DNA of 64,000 nt from an uncultured Bacteroidales bacterium (GTDB lineage: Bacteria > Bacteroidota > Bacteroidia > Bacteroidales > UBA932): positions 1 through 64,000 of the forward strand of contig CAJONC010000007.1 in assembly GCA_905235675.1 (NCBI GenBank). The letters are read 5' to 3'. Every line of letters begins with the position of its first letter. The first letter of the stretch is position 1. The notes beneath the pieces were generated by a model, which ran no database searches, was not told the DNA's origin, and worked only from the letters and a program-made list of their open reading frames with translations. The position numbers and the translations under genes are program-made. Of the stretch, positions 33,347 to 41,570 are shown one piece after another.

Positions 33347-33807
33347 TTCTTGACATATTTTGAAACAGGCAGATCGATATACTCAATATTCTTGCCAATC
33401 TCTCCGATATAGGCCCTCGCTTTCACGTCGACCGTAAATTCATCGGGATTGAAGGTCTTTGCAATGGTAAGAATCTGTATCATTCCCAGGTTGTCCGCAA
33501 ACTGCGCCTGAAGCGGAAAACGGTAGGTCCTTTCGCACTTGCCGTCGATTGCAAGGGGTTCCGCGGTGACGAGCCCTATCACGCTGCCATTCTGCTTGAC
33601 AAGGGCTTCAATATCCTGAATCTTGAACGACGGGGCGGGATTGTTCACATCGAGCGCCACATTGACCGTATAATTGCGAAGGCCGGAAGGAATAACCGAT
33701 TCTATACGGAAATCAGTAACCTCTATCTGCTTGAACTTGTTGACGCAGCCCGTCAGCAGGAAAGCCGACAGGAGCAGGGGAAGGGATATTCTTATGGCCT
33801 TTTTCAT
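33343..33807 (-). CDS. LEA14-like lipoprotein
   Basis: A 154-residue lipoprotein with a clear lipobox LLTGC at about 17-21. The mature part resembles the LEA type 2 (WHy) fold: strands such as NYTVNVALDVNNPAPSFKIQDIEALV and VDVKARAYIGEIGKNIEYIDLPV. The function in bacteria is unknown. ATG 33807 gives a proper signal sequence; upstream codons in frame run through the promoter. A TATCTTTG box lies ten bases before the start. Confidence 0.7.
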   Translation of the reverse strand: MKKAIRISLPLLLSAFLLTGCVNKFKQIEVTDFRIESVIPSGLRNYTVNVALDVNNPAPSFKIQDIEALVKQNGSVIGLVTAEPLAIDGKCERTYRFPLQAQFADNLGMIQILTIAKTFNPDEFTVDVKARAYIGEIGKNIEYIDLPVSKYVKK

Positions 33808-33816
33808 ACTATCGTA

Positions 33817-33824
33817 CAAAGATA
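33817..33824 (-). promoter_or_regulatory. -7 promoter box of the LEA-SPOR-rpoN operon
   Basis: TATCTTTG on the minus strand ends ten bases before ATG 33807, giving a very short leader. Confidence 0.55.
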
Positions 33825-33894
33825 CTGCTTTTTTTAAAAAAGCCCTAACATCTTGCCGCCCTTGCAGGGACTTGCAAAACAAGACGGAAACCAA

Positions 33895-33902
33895 TATCTT
33901 TG
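33895..33902 (+). promoter_or_regulatory. -7 promoter box of miaB
   Basis: TATCTTTG ends four bases before the GTG at 33907. With a start site about six bases downstream the message would be leaderless. This rules out the in-frame upstream ATG at 33853. Confidence 0.55.
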
Positions 33903-33906
33903 CATC

Positions 33907-35211
33907 GTGAAAAAGCTCTACATAGAAACATACGGCTGCCAGATGAACGTGAACGACACCGAGGTGGTGTTCGCGATTCTGGCAAAATACGGTTATTCAC
34001 GGACCGAGGACATAGCCGAGGCCGACGTGATTATGGCGAACACCTGCTCGATCCGCGACAATGCGGAGCAGAGGATATGGGGGAGGGTGGATTACTTCAA
34101 TACCTTCCGCAAGGCGAAGCCGGAGCTTAGAATCGGCATACTCGGCTGCATGGCGGAACGCCTGAAAGACGCCCTTCTGGACACCGGAAAGGTGGACATA
34201 GTCGCGGGGCCGGATGCATACCGCTGCCTGCCGGATCTGCTTGCCGCCGTTTCAGAAGGACATCCGCAGATGAACGTCGAACTCTCCCGCGAGGAGACCT
34301 ACGGCGACATCTCCCCTGTGAGGATAGACAGGAACGGAGTGTCCGCCTTCATCAGCATAATGCGCGGATGCAACAACGTATGTTCCTATTGTGTAGTGCC
34401 TTACACCCGTGGAGCAGAACGCAGCAGGGATTATCATACCATAGTGCGCGAAGCTTGCGAATGTGCCGGAAACGGCTATAGGGAAATCACCCTTCTGGGC
34501 CAGAACGTGGATTCCTACGAGTTTGAAGGAGTGAATTTCGCGAAACTCCTTGCAATGGTCGCCGAAGCCCTTCCCGGGGTGCGCATACGCTATTCCACAT
34601 CCCACCCCAAGGACATCTCCGACGAACTGATAGAGACCATGGCCGCATGGCCCAATATCTGTCACCAGATCCATCTGCCCGTCCAGAGCGGAAACAACCG
34701 CATACTCGAAAAAATGCGCCGCCGCTACACCCGCGAATGGTATTTTGAGAGGGTGGCGAAGATCCGTTCCGTCATGCCCGACTGCGGCATCAGCACCGAC
34801 GCCATAGTGGGCTTCTGCTCCGAAACAGAGGAGGAATTCCGCGACACCCTCAGCATATTCGAAGAGGTGGGATACGATTCCGCCTACATGTTCAACTACT
34901 CCGAACGCCCCGGCACCCTCGCCGCCAGGAACTATCCCGACGACATCCCCATAGAAGTCAAGACACGCCGGCTGAACGAGCTGATTGCCCTTCAGAACAG
35001 GCTCTCGCTCGAGAGCAACCGCCGCGACCTTGGCGGAGTGTTCGAAGTGCTCGTGGAAGGTCCGTCAAAAAAGGATCCCGCAGACCTTTGCGGCCGTACG
35101 GGATCGGGCAAAATGTGCGTATGGCGCGATGCCGTCCACAAGCCGGGCGATTTCGTGCAGGTGAAAGTCCTCGACTGCACTTCCGCCACTTTGCTCTGCG
35201 AACTAGCTTAG
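33907..35211 (+). CDS. miaB: tRNA-2-methylthio-N6-isopentenyladenosine synthase
   Basis: A radical-SAM methylthiotransferase of 434 residues. The N-terminal UPF0004 domain has three cluster cysteines (TYGCQMN, ANTCSIRDNAE, LGCMAERL). The radical-SAM motif is RGCNNVCSYCVVPYTRG near 150. A C-terminal TRAM domain (FEVLVEGPSKKD..LCGRTGSGK) binds tRNA. It modifies A37 of tRNAs reading UNN codons. The GTG start at 33907 is fixed by the promoter box; the frame is open 18 codons further up. The gene converges with upp, overlapping nine bases at the 3' ends. Confidence 0.95.
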   Translation: MKKLYIETYGCQMNVNDTEVVFAILAKYGYSRTEDIAEADVIMANTCSIRDNAEQRIWGRVDYFNTFRKAKPELRIGILGCMAERLKDALLDTGKVDIVAGPDAYRCLPDLLAAVSEGHPQMNVELSREETYGDISPVRIDRNGVSAFISIMRGCNNVCSYCVVPYTRGAERSRDYHTIVREACECAGNGYREITLLGQNVDSYEFEGVNFAKLLAMVAEALPGVRIRYSTSHPKDISDELIETMAAWPNICHQIHLPVQSGNNRILEKMRRRYTREWYFERVAKIRSVMPDCGISTDAIVGFCSETEEEFRDTLSIFEEVGYDSAYMFNYSERPGTLAARNYPDDIPIEVKTRRLNELIALQNRLSLESNRRDLGGVFEVLVEGPSKKDPADLCGRTGSGKMCVWRDAVHKPGDFVQVKVLDCTSATLLCELA

Positions 35212-35859
35212 TTTTTCACCGTAGGCAAGGTCGCCTGCATCGCCCAGTCCGGGAACAATGTAGGAGTGGCTGGTGAGCTCTTCGTCGATGGCCGCCGTCC
35301 ACAGCGTGGTATTGGCGGGAAGGCTCTTGCTGAGCACCTCCACGGCATAGGAGCTGGCGATGGGGCAGACGAAATGGGTGTATGCGGGGTCTCCTCCGTC
35401 GTTGAGCAGCCTTTCGTAGGCGAGAAGGAGAGATGAACCGGTTGCGAGCATGGTGTCTGCAATGATAAGCGTCTTTCCCGTAAGCTCGGGAGTGGTGCAA
35501 TATTCGGTATTCACATGAAACTTCTCGGCTGCGTCGTACTTGCGGTAGGCGGCGATGAATGCATTCCCGGCATTCTCAAAGTAGGAGAGTATGCCCTCGT
35601 GCAAGGGCAGGCCGGCACGCAGAATGGTGGATACCACAAGCTGGTCGTCATAGGTGCTGACCTGGGCGGTGCCGAGCGGAGTCCGGACCTCTTTTACGCT
35701 GTAGTTCAGCGTTTTGCTGATTTCGTAAGCGAAGATTTCACCGAGCCTGTTGAGGTTGGTGCGGAAGCGGAGGCTGTCTTTCTGGACAGTCTTGTCGCGC
35801 ATTTGCGCAACGAATGAATTGAGCACCGAATTGGTTTCTCCGAGATTTACAAGTTTCAT
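35203..35859 (-). CDS. upp: Uracil phosphoribosyltransferase
   Basis: A 218-residue type I phosphoribosyltransferase. The PRPP loop reads LIIADTMLATGSSLLLAYERL near 129-149, and the uracil-binding C-terminus IVPGLGDAGDLAYG is typical of UPRT. It salvages uracil to UMP. Its start overlaps the stop of the Fur-family gene by four bases, an unexpected operon partner. Length and motifs are complete. Confidence 0.95.
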   Translation of the reverse strand: MKLVNLGETNSVLNSFVAQMRDKTVQKDSLRFRTNLNRLGEIFAYEISKTLNYSVKEVRTPLGTAQVSTYDDQLVVSTILRAGLPLHEGILSYFENAGNAFIAAYRKYDAAEKFHVNTEYCTTPELTGKTLIIADTMLATGSSLLLAYERLLNDGGDPAYTHFVCPIASSYAVEVLSKSLPANTTLWTAAIDEELTSHSYIVPGLGDAGDLAYGEKLS

Positions 35860-36314
35860 ATTGCGTCTTTTTTGGATTTTCGTGACGGATGGCAGATGAG
35901 TTGCACTTCTATGTCGTCCACCCTGTAGCCCTTGGGCCTGTGCTCCTTGAACCAGGCTTCGGCCATTGCGGTGAATTCTTTGTCGATATGGTCTTTGTAC
36001 TCGTCCTTGCGCCTGTCGTAGATGTGTATGTGCGAATAGGTGTGGATGTCGTAATATGTCTTATTGCCCTGGCTGGGGATGCGTTTGTACATTCCGAGGG
36101 CGCTGAGGTCGTTCAGTACGTTGTAGACGGATGCCGCGCAGATGTCGGTTTTTCCGTTGTCCGCAATCCATTTGCAGACCTGGTCGACGCTGGCGTGTCC
36201 GAGGGACAGCATCGCTTCATGAACAACCAGCCTCTGCGGGGTGGATTTCAACCCTTTCGACTTGAGGATGGCGCGGAACCTATCCATGTCCGGAGCAGAG
36301 TCAGTTCGTCTCAT
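35856..36314 (-). CDS. Fur-family transcriptional regulator
   Basis: A 152-residue protein with the Fur winged helix: GLKSTPQRLVVHEAMLSLGHASVDQVCKWI near 18-47, then ASVYNVLNDLSALGMYKRI. The dimerisation half (YYDIHTYSHIHIYDRRKDEYKDH) keeps several metal-ligand histidines but lacks the structural CxxC zinc pairs common in Fur and PerR. It may answer to peroxide or metals; which one is unclear. It is divergent from trxB across 56 bases, so control of trxB or itself is plausible. Confidence 0.85.
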   Translation of the reverse strand: MRRTDSAPDMDRFRAILKSKGLKSTPQRLVVHEAMLSLGHASVDQVCKWIADNGKTDICAASVYNVLNDLSALGMYKRIPSQGNKTYYDIHTYSHIHIYDRRKDEYKDHIDKEFTAMAEAWFKEHRPKGYRVDDIEVQLICHPSRKSKKDAI

Positions 36315-36322
36315 AATTCGGG

Positions 36323-36350
36323 CAAATATAATAAATAATGTTTATCTTTG
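36323..36350. promoter_or_regulatory. Overlapping divergent promoters of the Fur-family gene and trxB
   Basis: On the minus strand TATATTTG (36330-36323) precedes the Fur-family ATG by eight bases. On the plus strand TATCTTTG (36343-36350) precedes trxB by 20 bases. The boxes are 12 bases apart, so one bound regulator could affect both. Confidence 0.55.
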
Positions 36351-36370
36351 CATACTTTGCTGAAAGTGAA

Positions 36371-37291
36371 ATGGAAAAAACAAAATTGCTCATAATAGGG
36401 GGAGGCCCCGCCGGTTATACTGCCGCCATCTACGCCTCGCGTGCAGGTCTTGACCCCGTGCTTTACGAGGGTCCTGAACCCGGAGGACAGCTTACCACAA
36501 CCACCATCGTGGAGAACTATCCCGGCTTTGCCAAAGGCATCGATTCCATCAGCCTGACAACGGCGATGAGGGAACAGGCCGCGGCTATGGGCGCGGATCT
36601 CAGGCGCGGCATAGTCACCCGTGCGGATCTCTCCGGAAAGCCCTTCAGTTTCGAGATAGACGGCACTCCCGCGATAGAGGCGGATGCGGTCATCATCGCC
36701 ACCGGAGCCACCGCCAAATACCTCGGCCTGCCCTCCGAACGCAAGTACCGCGGAATGGGTGTATCGGCATGCGCCACCTGCGACGGCTTCTTCTACCGGA
36801 AGAAGGACGTGGCGGTGGTAGGCGGGGGAGACACCGCCTGCGAGGAAGCGACCTATCTTGCAGGGCTTTGCAGGAAGGTTTACATGATTGTGCGGCGCGA
36901 TGTGTTCAGGGCGTCCGAGGCTATGCAGAAAAGGGTTTTCTCCACCCCGAACATCGAGGTGCTGTGGAACTGTAATACCCAGGAAGTGCTCGGCGATGCG
37001 TCCGGAGTTACAGGAGTGAGGATTTTGCGCAAGGATGGCGAGGTTTTTGATATTCCGGTGGATGGCTTCTTCCTGGCGATTGGGCATCATCCCAACTCCG
37101 ATCTTTTCAAGGAGTGGGTGGAAACCGATGCCGAGGGCTATATCCGTACCGACGGAGCATGCTCTCTCACCAATGTGGAAGGGGTTTTTGCCGCGGGAGA
37201 CGTACAGGACCCGCATTACCGTCAGGCAGTTACAGCCGCCGCTTCGGGTTGCCGTGCGGCACTGGACGCCGAAAAATATTTGAAGAGATGA
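36371..37291 (+). CDS. trxB: Thioredoxin reductase
   Basis: A flavoprotein of 306 residues. GGGPAGYTAAIYAS near 9-22 binds FAD, GVSACATCDGFF near 132 contains the redox CxxC, VVGGGDTACEEA near 151 binds NADPH and VFAAGDVQDPHYRQ near 275 completes the FAD site. It reduces thioredoxin. The in-frame ATG at 36338 lies before the promoter box, so ATG 36371 is the real start. bamD follows with an ATGA overlap. Confidence 0.95.
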   Translation: MEKTKLLIIGGGPAGYTAAIYASRAGLDPVLYEGPEPGGQLTTTTIVENYPGFAKGIDSISLTTAMREQAAAMGADLRRGIVTRADLSGKPFSFEIDGTPAIEADAVIIATGATAKYLGLPSERKYRGMGVSACATCDGFFYRKKDVAVVGGGDTACEEATYLAGLCRKVYMIVRRDVFRASEAMQKRVFSTPNIEVLWNCNTQEVLGDASGVTGVRILRKDGEVFDIPVDGFFLAIGHHPNSDLFKEWVETDAEGYIRTDGACSLTNVEGVFAAGDVQDPHYRQAVTAAASGCRAALDAEKYLKR

Positions 37292-38079
37292 AACCGACCA
37301 GATTACTCATTGCCTCCGTCGCAGCGCTTTGCCTTATGGCATCGTGCAAATCCGGATATGAGCAGCTGCTCAGCGGCAACAATGTAGAAGCCAAGTACAA
37401 GGCTGCCTTCGAGTACTTCAACCAGGGGAAATACCGCAAGTCCGCCGACCTTTTCGAGTCGATGCTGGTGCTTACCTCGGGAACCCCCCAGGACGATACC
37501 GTGCAGTTCTACTGGGCGCTCAGCAACTACAGGGACAAGGACTACATAACCGCCGAGGCCAATTTCAAGAGTTTCCTCGACAAGTTCCCCGGAAGCCCTT
37601 TCGCGGAGAATGCCGAATTCCTTCGTGTGGATTGCCTTTACAAGGCCACCAACAGGTGGGAACTCGACCAGACTCCCACTTATGCCGCCCTGGTCGCCAT
37701 CAATGAGTACCAGATGAAATACCCAGGATCGGTGAATTCGGCCGTCTGCGCACGTATGGGCGAAGACCTCGACCACCGTCTGGACAAGAAAGCCTTCGAA
37801 AACGCCTATCTCTATTACAAGATGGAGAAATACAGGGCCGCCCGGGTGGCGCTGACGAACGTGCTGAAGGACGATGCCGACAACATTTACCGCGAGGAAA
37901 TACTCTTCTATACTGCAATGTCTTCGTACAAATATGCCGAGAACAGCGTACGCAACAAACAGAAGGAACGCTACATGCAGTTTGTGGACGACTATTTCAA
38001 TTTCGTGGGCGAATATCCCGAGTCCTCCCGCTGCAAGGAACTTGAGCATCTGTACAAAAAAGCGAAAGAAAAAATTTGA
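37288..38079 (+). CDS. bamD: Outer-membrane assembly lipoprotein BamD
   Basis: A 263-residue lipoprotein: signal sequence with MASC lipobox near 17-20, then TPR-like helices (YKAAFEYFNQGKYRKSADLFESML, DYITAEANFKSFLDKFPGSPFAENAEF and further copies). It matches BamD, the TPR lipoprotein of the BAM complex; bamA lies about 7.6 kb downstream. It overlaps trxB by four bases and precedes an omega-like RNA polymerase subunit. Confidence 0.88.
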   Translation: MKPTRLLIASVAALCLMASCKSGYEQLLSGNNVEAKYKAAFEYFNQGKYRKSADLFESMLVLTSGTPQDDTVQFYWALSNYRDKDYITAEANFKSFLDKFPGSPFAENAEFLRVDCLYKATNRWELDQTPTYAALVAINEYQMKYPGSVNSAVCARMGEDLDHRLDKKAFENAYLYYKMEKYRAARVALTNVLKDDADNIYREEILFYTAMSSYKYAENSVRNKQKERYMQFVDDYFNFVGEYPESSRCKELEHLYKKAKEKI

Positions 38080-38112
38080 AACTTTCCGCGCTTTGCGCCT
38101 TGTATAAGAGAT

Positions 38113-38430
38113 ATGGAAAAGAAAATACCCAATAACACAATCACCAGGGACATCCGCAACCTGGCCGAGCCTACGGGCAACATTTACGAAACGGTAGTTA
38201 TACTTTCGAAGAGGGCCAACCAGATAGCCCTTGCGGAGAAGAAGGAACTTTCCAAGAAACTGGAAGATTTCCGCGGCGAACGTGACGCCACCAAGGAAGA
38301 GGTGTTCGAAAACAAGGAACAGATAGAAATCTCCAAATACTACGAGCGTCAGCCCAAACCCGACCTCGTGGCAATATCCGAATTCGAGAACGACGAAATT
38401 TACTTCCGTACCGCCAAGGGCGAGGAGTAA
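38113..38430 (+). CDS. rpoZ: RNA polymerase omega-like subunit (Bacteroidetes type)
   Basis: A 105-residue protein of the Rpb6/omega family as found in Bacteroidetes. The core is TGNIYETVVILSKRANQIALAEKKELSKKLEDF, followed by EQIEISKYYERQPKPDLVAISEF and a short acidic end. It stabilises the core RNA polymerase. It lies between bamD and recN, two bases before the recN start. Confidence 0.85.
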   Translation: MEKKIPNNTITRDIRNLAEPTGNIYETVVILSKRANQIALAEKKELSKKLEDFRGERDATKEEVFENKEQIEISKYYERQPKPDLVAISEFENDEIYFRTAKGEE

Positions 38431-38432
38431 TC

Positions 38433-40085
38433 GTGTTACGCTCCCTTCACATAGAGAATTACGTGCTGATAGACTCTCTGGACGTCGAGTTTCCGGAGGG
38501 TCTGAGCATTATTACGGGGCAGACCGGAGCCGGAAAGAGCATACTTCTCGGGGCCCTGTCGCTGCTCATGGGCGGCAAGGGGGACGCGTCCCTTATCTCC
38601 GAAGGCGCGGGCAGCTGTGTCGTGGAAGGGGAGTTCAGCGTCGACGCTTCGATGCGCGGCATGCTGGAGGAGGCCGAAGTTGAATGGGAGGACGGTATCC
38701 TTACCATACGCAGGGTGCTGTCGCGAAGCGGCAGGGCACGGGCGTTCATCAACGACTCTCCTGTGAACGTGCAGCTGCTGCAGGATCTTTCCGCCAGCCT
38801 GGTGGACATCCACAGCCAGCACCAGAGCCTGAAACTCTCCGACAAGCGTTTCCAGATGCAGGTTCTCGACGCTTTTGCCCGCAATGCGGATCTGCTGAAA
38901 GAATGCCGTGCCGGCTGGGAAGAAACCAGGGCGCTGGAAAAGGAACTGGAATCCGCCCGCCAACGCCTTGCAAGGCTGGTGGCCGACAGGGAATACAATG
39001 AAGCCCAGTTCCGACGTCTTGACGAAGCCCGCCTTCGCGACGGGGAGCTTGAAGAGCTGGAAGCTGAGCAGAAGCAGCTCGCCAACGCCGAATCCATCAA
39101 GGAAAATTTCGCCGGCCTCCGTGCCCTTTTCGAACCTTCCGAAGGAACGGCACCCGACATGGCTTTGAAGGAGGCGGAACGGCTGATGGGCAAGGTGTCG
39201 GCCTTTATCCCCTCCGCTGCGGAATTGTCCGAGCGCCTGCGTTCGGCAAGGGTGGAACTCGACGACATCTATTCGACTGCGACGGCCATGGACGAAGGCG
39301 TCCAGCTTTCCGAAGAGCGCCTGCAGCAGGTTGAAGACCGTATGGGCCTGCTTTATTCGCTGATGCAGAGGCACGGCTGCCGTAGCGTCGCGGAGCTGAT
39401 TGCGGAGAGGGACCGTTATTCCGAGGCCCTGTTCGATTCCGATTCGCTTGAAGAAAGGATTTCCACCCTGGAAGCGGATCTTGACAACTCACGGAAAAAG
39501 CATCTCGGCATCTGTGCCGAACTTCACTCCAGACGGGCCGCGGCGGCTCCGGGCCTCGCTGCCGGAATAGAAGAATCCCTACACGAGCTGGAACTCGACA
39601 GGGCGGTATTCAGGGTGAATGTTATCGGGGCATCCCCCCGTGCCGACGGAGCCGACGACATAAGTTTCGAATTTTCGTCCACGGGCGCGGCGCCTGCAGA
39701 CGTTTCAAAGTGCGCATCCGGAGGCGAAATCTCCCGCATCATGCTGAGCCTGAAGGCGATGATGGCCCGTTTCGAAGGTATGCCCACCATGATTTTCGAC
39801 GAAATAGACACCGGAGTCTCGGGCAGTACCGCCGACAGGATGGGAAGCATGATATGCCGTATGGGCGACGACATGCAGGTCATCGCCATCACGCATCTTC
39901 CCCAGGTAGCGGCAAAGGGAACCGCCCATTTCGTGGTGGAAAAGAACAGTTCGGCGGCTGCCGCGGTTTCTTCCGTGCGCCGTCTGGACGATGAAGGCAG
40001 GGTGCAGGAAATTGCACGGCTGCTCAGCGGCTCGGACGTCACTCCCGAAGCCGTCGCCAACGCCCGCCGTCTCCTCGGCAGGTAG
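38433..40085 (+). CDS. recN: DNA repair protein RecN
   Basis: An SMC-like ATPase of 550 residues. Walker A GQTGAGKS near 29-36, a central coiled coil (about 150-350), an ABC signature in CASGGEISRIMLSLK near 428 and Walker B MIFDEIDTGVSG near 455 are all present. It acts in double-strand break repair. The start is GTG at 38433, two bases after the rpoZ-like stop. The 3' end abuts the convergent LysM gene with no spacer. Confidence 0.95.
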   Translation: MLRSLHIENYVLIDSLDVEFPEGLSIITGQTGAGKSILLGALSLLMGGKGDASLISEGAGSCVVEGEFSVDASMRGMLEEAEVEWEDGILTIRRVLSRSGRARAFINDSPVNVQLLQDLSASLVDIHSQHQSLKLSDKRFQMQVLDAFARNADLLKECRAGWEETRALEKELESARQRLARLVADREYNEAQFRRLDEARLRDGELEELEAEQKQLANAESIKENFAGLRALFEPSEGTAPDMALKEAERLMGKVSAFIPSAAELSERLRSARVELDDIYSTATAMDEGVQLSEERLQQVEDRMGLLYSLMQRHGCRSVAELIAERDRYSEALFDSDSLEERISTLEADLDNSRKKHLGICAELHSRRAAAAPGLAAGIEESLHELELDRAVFRVNVIGASPRADGADDISFEFSSTGAAPADVSKCASGGEISRIMLSLKAMMARFEGMPTMIFDEIDTGVSGSTADRMGSMICRMGDDMQVIAITHLPQVAAKGTAHFVVEKNSSAAAAVSSVRRLDDEGRVQEIARLLSGSDVTPEAVANARRLLGR

Positions 40086-41570
40086 TTACTGCAGAATTAT
40101 CTGATAGTCAGGTGTATAGATTATGCGCCTGACGGCATGGTTCACAAACCCTCCGGCTTCTTCCTCCCTGCTGAACGCGAAGTCCGTCTGTATGCCATGT
40201 CCCTTGAAGGTGTCCAGTTTCTTCGGCCATTGCCGTCCGTAGGTCCTGCAGATACCGGCGAAATAATTCATAGTGTCGTAGCCGTGGAAGGCGAAGGAAT
40301 TCGGCTCCGCATTGAACAGGGCCCTGTATGCCAGTATGAAGTTGTTGACGGCCTTGTTGTCGTAGTCGGTATGGTAGGTGGCGCAGACATGGGTGTTGAT
40401 GCTGTGCAGGTTTTCGCTTGCAATATGCGAGAACGATCTCAGTCGCGAAGGTGCGTACAGCGCCACATCGTATTTCTTGAAAGTCATCAGGTTGATGTTG
40501 CGTATGGCGTCGCTCACGAAGGATTCTTCATCGGAGGCGATGATGTAGCGCGTGGTGCCGTTCAGGCTGGCGTGGGCAATGAACGACCTCTGGACCGAAG
40601 CCCCGTCGAGTATGTCGTAGGAGATGGTGTGGTACTTGTGCCCGGAGGCCTTGAGGCAGTCCGCCAGGTTTTTCGCTGTCGCCGACATGGAATTCCCCCT
40701 TGCCGTAATCAGGACCAGGCTGTCGGCGGGAGCGAGGTCTTCCAGTGCCCAGCGCACGACGTCGGCGTTCTGTGCATTTACGGGCGTGGGTGCCTGGATT
40801 GAAGGGAAGCCCTTCGCAAGCGCGGTGGCCTGGGGGTCGAGCGGGGAGATGATGAATTTGTCCGAAGGGCAGCGGCGAAGCATGCTCTTCATGTCCTTAC
40901 CCGTTATTGGGCCGAAGATTACATCGTAGTTTTCGAGGCTGCGGGGAGTTATCGCGAGGCTGTCGCGTATGTCGAGGGCCTTGATGTCGAGAGCTGTGCC
41001 CGAATTGCCCAGTTCACGTGCCGCGAGCAGGACTCCGGAGTAAAAGTCCACGGCGTTGTCGGAGAGCCTGGCGTCGGAGAAGGGGAGGACTACCGCAACT
41101 TCAATGCGGGCGGGGATGTCGAGAATGAAATCGCCGGTGTCGCGGGGGCCGTATTCCGTGGAGTCTGCAGGAGGGTTGACGGCATGGCTGCGGAGGGTGT
41201 CGGGTGCGGACGGCTGTGCGGGCACTTCCGCCTCGGTGCTCTTGCGTCCCAGGCCGGGGAAGAGCCAGCGCGAGGATGTGGAACCGCCGCCGGGATTCGT
41301 GGGGATGAGAAGTATCTGTCCGGCCTTGAGCCCTTCCTGCTTCAGGTGCAGGTCGGGATTGGCGGCATAGATGTCATCCAGGCTTACGTTGTATGCCTTG
41401 CTTATGGAATATAGTGTCTGCTTTTCTCCCACCACGTGGGCATAATATGTCTTGCCTTCAACCTTCACCTTGTCCTGCGACAGCCTGACCTCGGGGGTAT
41501 GGTATTCCTGCGCCGCAAGTGGTGCGGCTGCGAGCAGGGTGCAAAGCAAGGGTATTACAGTCTTTTTCAT
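40086..41570 (-). CDS. LysM protein with periplasmic-binding-protein-like domain
   Basis: A 494-residue exported protein: signal peptide (about 1-20), a LysM domain near 42-92 (HVVGEKQTLYSISKAYNVSLDDIYAANP to GQILLIP), a Pro/Ser linker, then a type 1 periplasmic-binding fold (AVVLPFSDARLSDNAVDFYSGVLLAAREL and later YDVIFGPITGKDMKS). The architecture resembles LysM amino-acid-receptor-like proteins of Bacteroidetes and, loosely, the LpoA regulator of peptidoglycan synthases. No transporter genes are near, so a cell-wall sensing or scaffolding role is more likely than uptake. Confidence 0.8.
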   Translation of the reverse strand: MKKTVIPLLCTLLAAAPLAAQEYHTPEVRLSQDKVKVEGKTYYAHVVGEKQTLYSISKAYNVSLDDIYAANPDLHLKQEGLKAGQILLIPTNPGGGSTSSRWLFPGLGRKSTEAEVPAQPSAPDTLRSHAVNPPADSTEYGPRDTGDFILDIPARIEVAVVLPFSDARLSDNAVDFYSGVLLAARELGNSGTALDIKALDIRDSLAITPRSLENYDVIFGPITGKDMKSMLRRCPSDKFIISPLDPQATALAKGFPSIQAPTPVNAQNADVVRWALEDLAPADSLVLITARGNSMSATAKNLADCLKASGHKYHTISYDILDGASVQRSFIAHASLNGTTRYIIASDEESFVSDAIRNINLMTFKKYDVALYAPSRLRSFSHIASENLHSINTHVCATYHTDYDNKAVNNFILAYRALFNAEPNSFAFHGYDTMNYFAGICRTYGRQWPKKLDTFKGHGIQTDFAFSREEEAGGFVNHAVRRIIYTPDYQIILQ

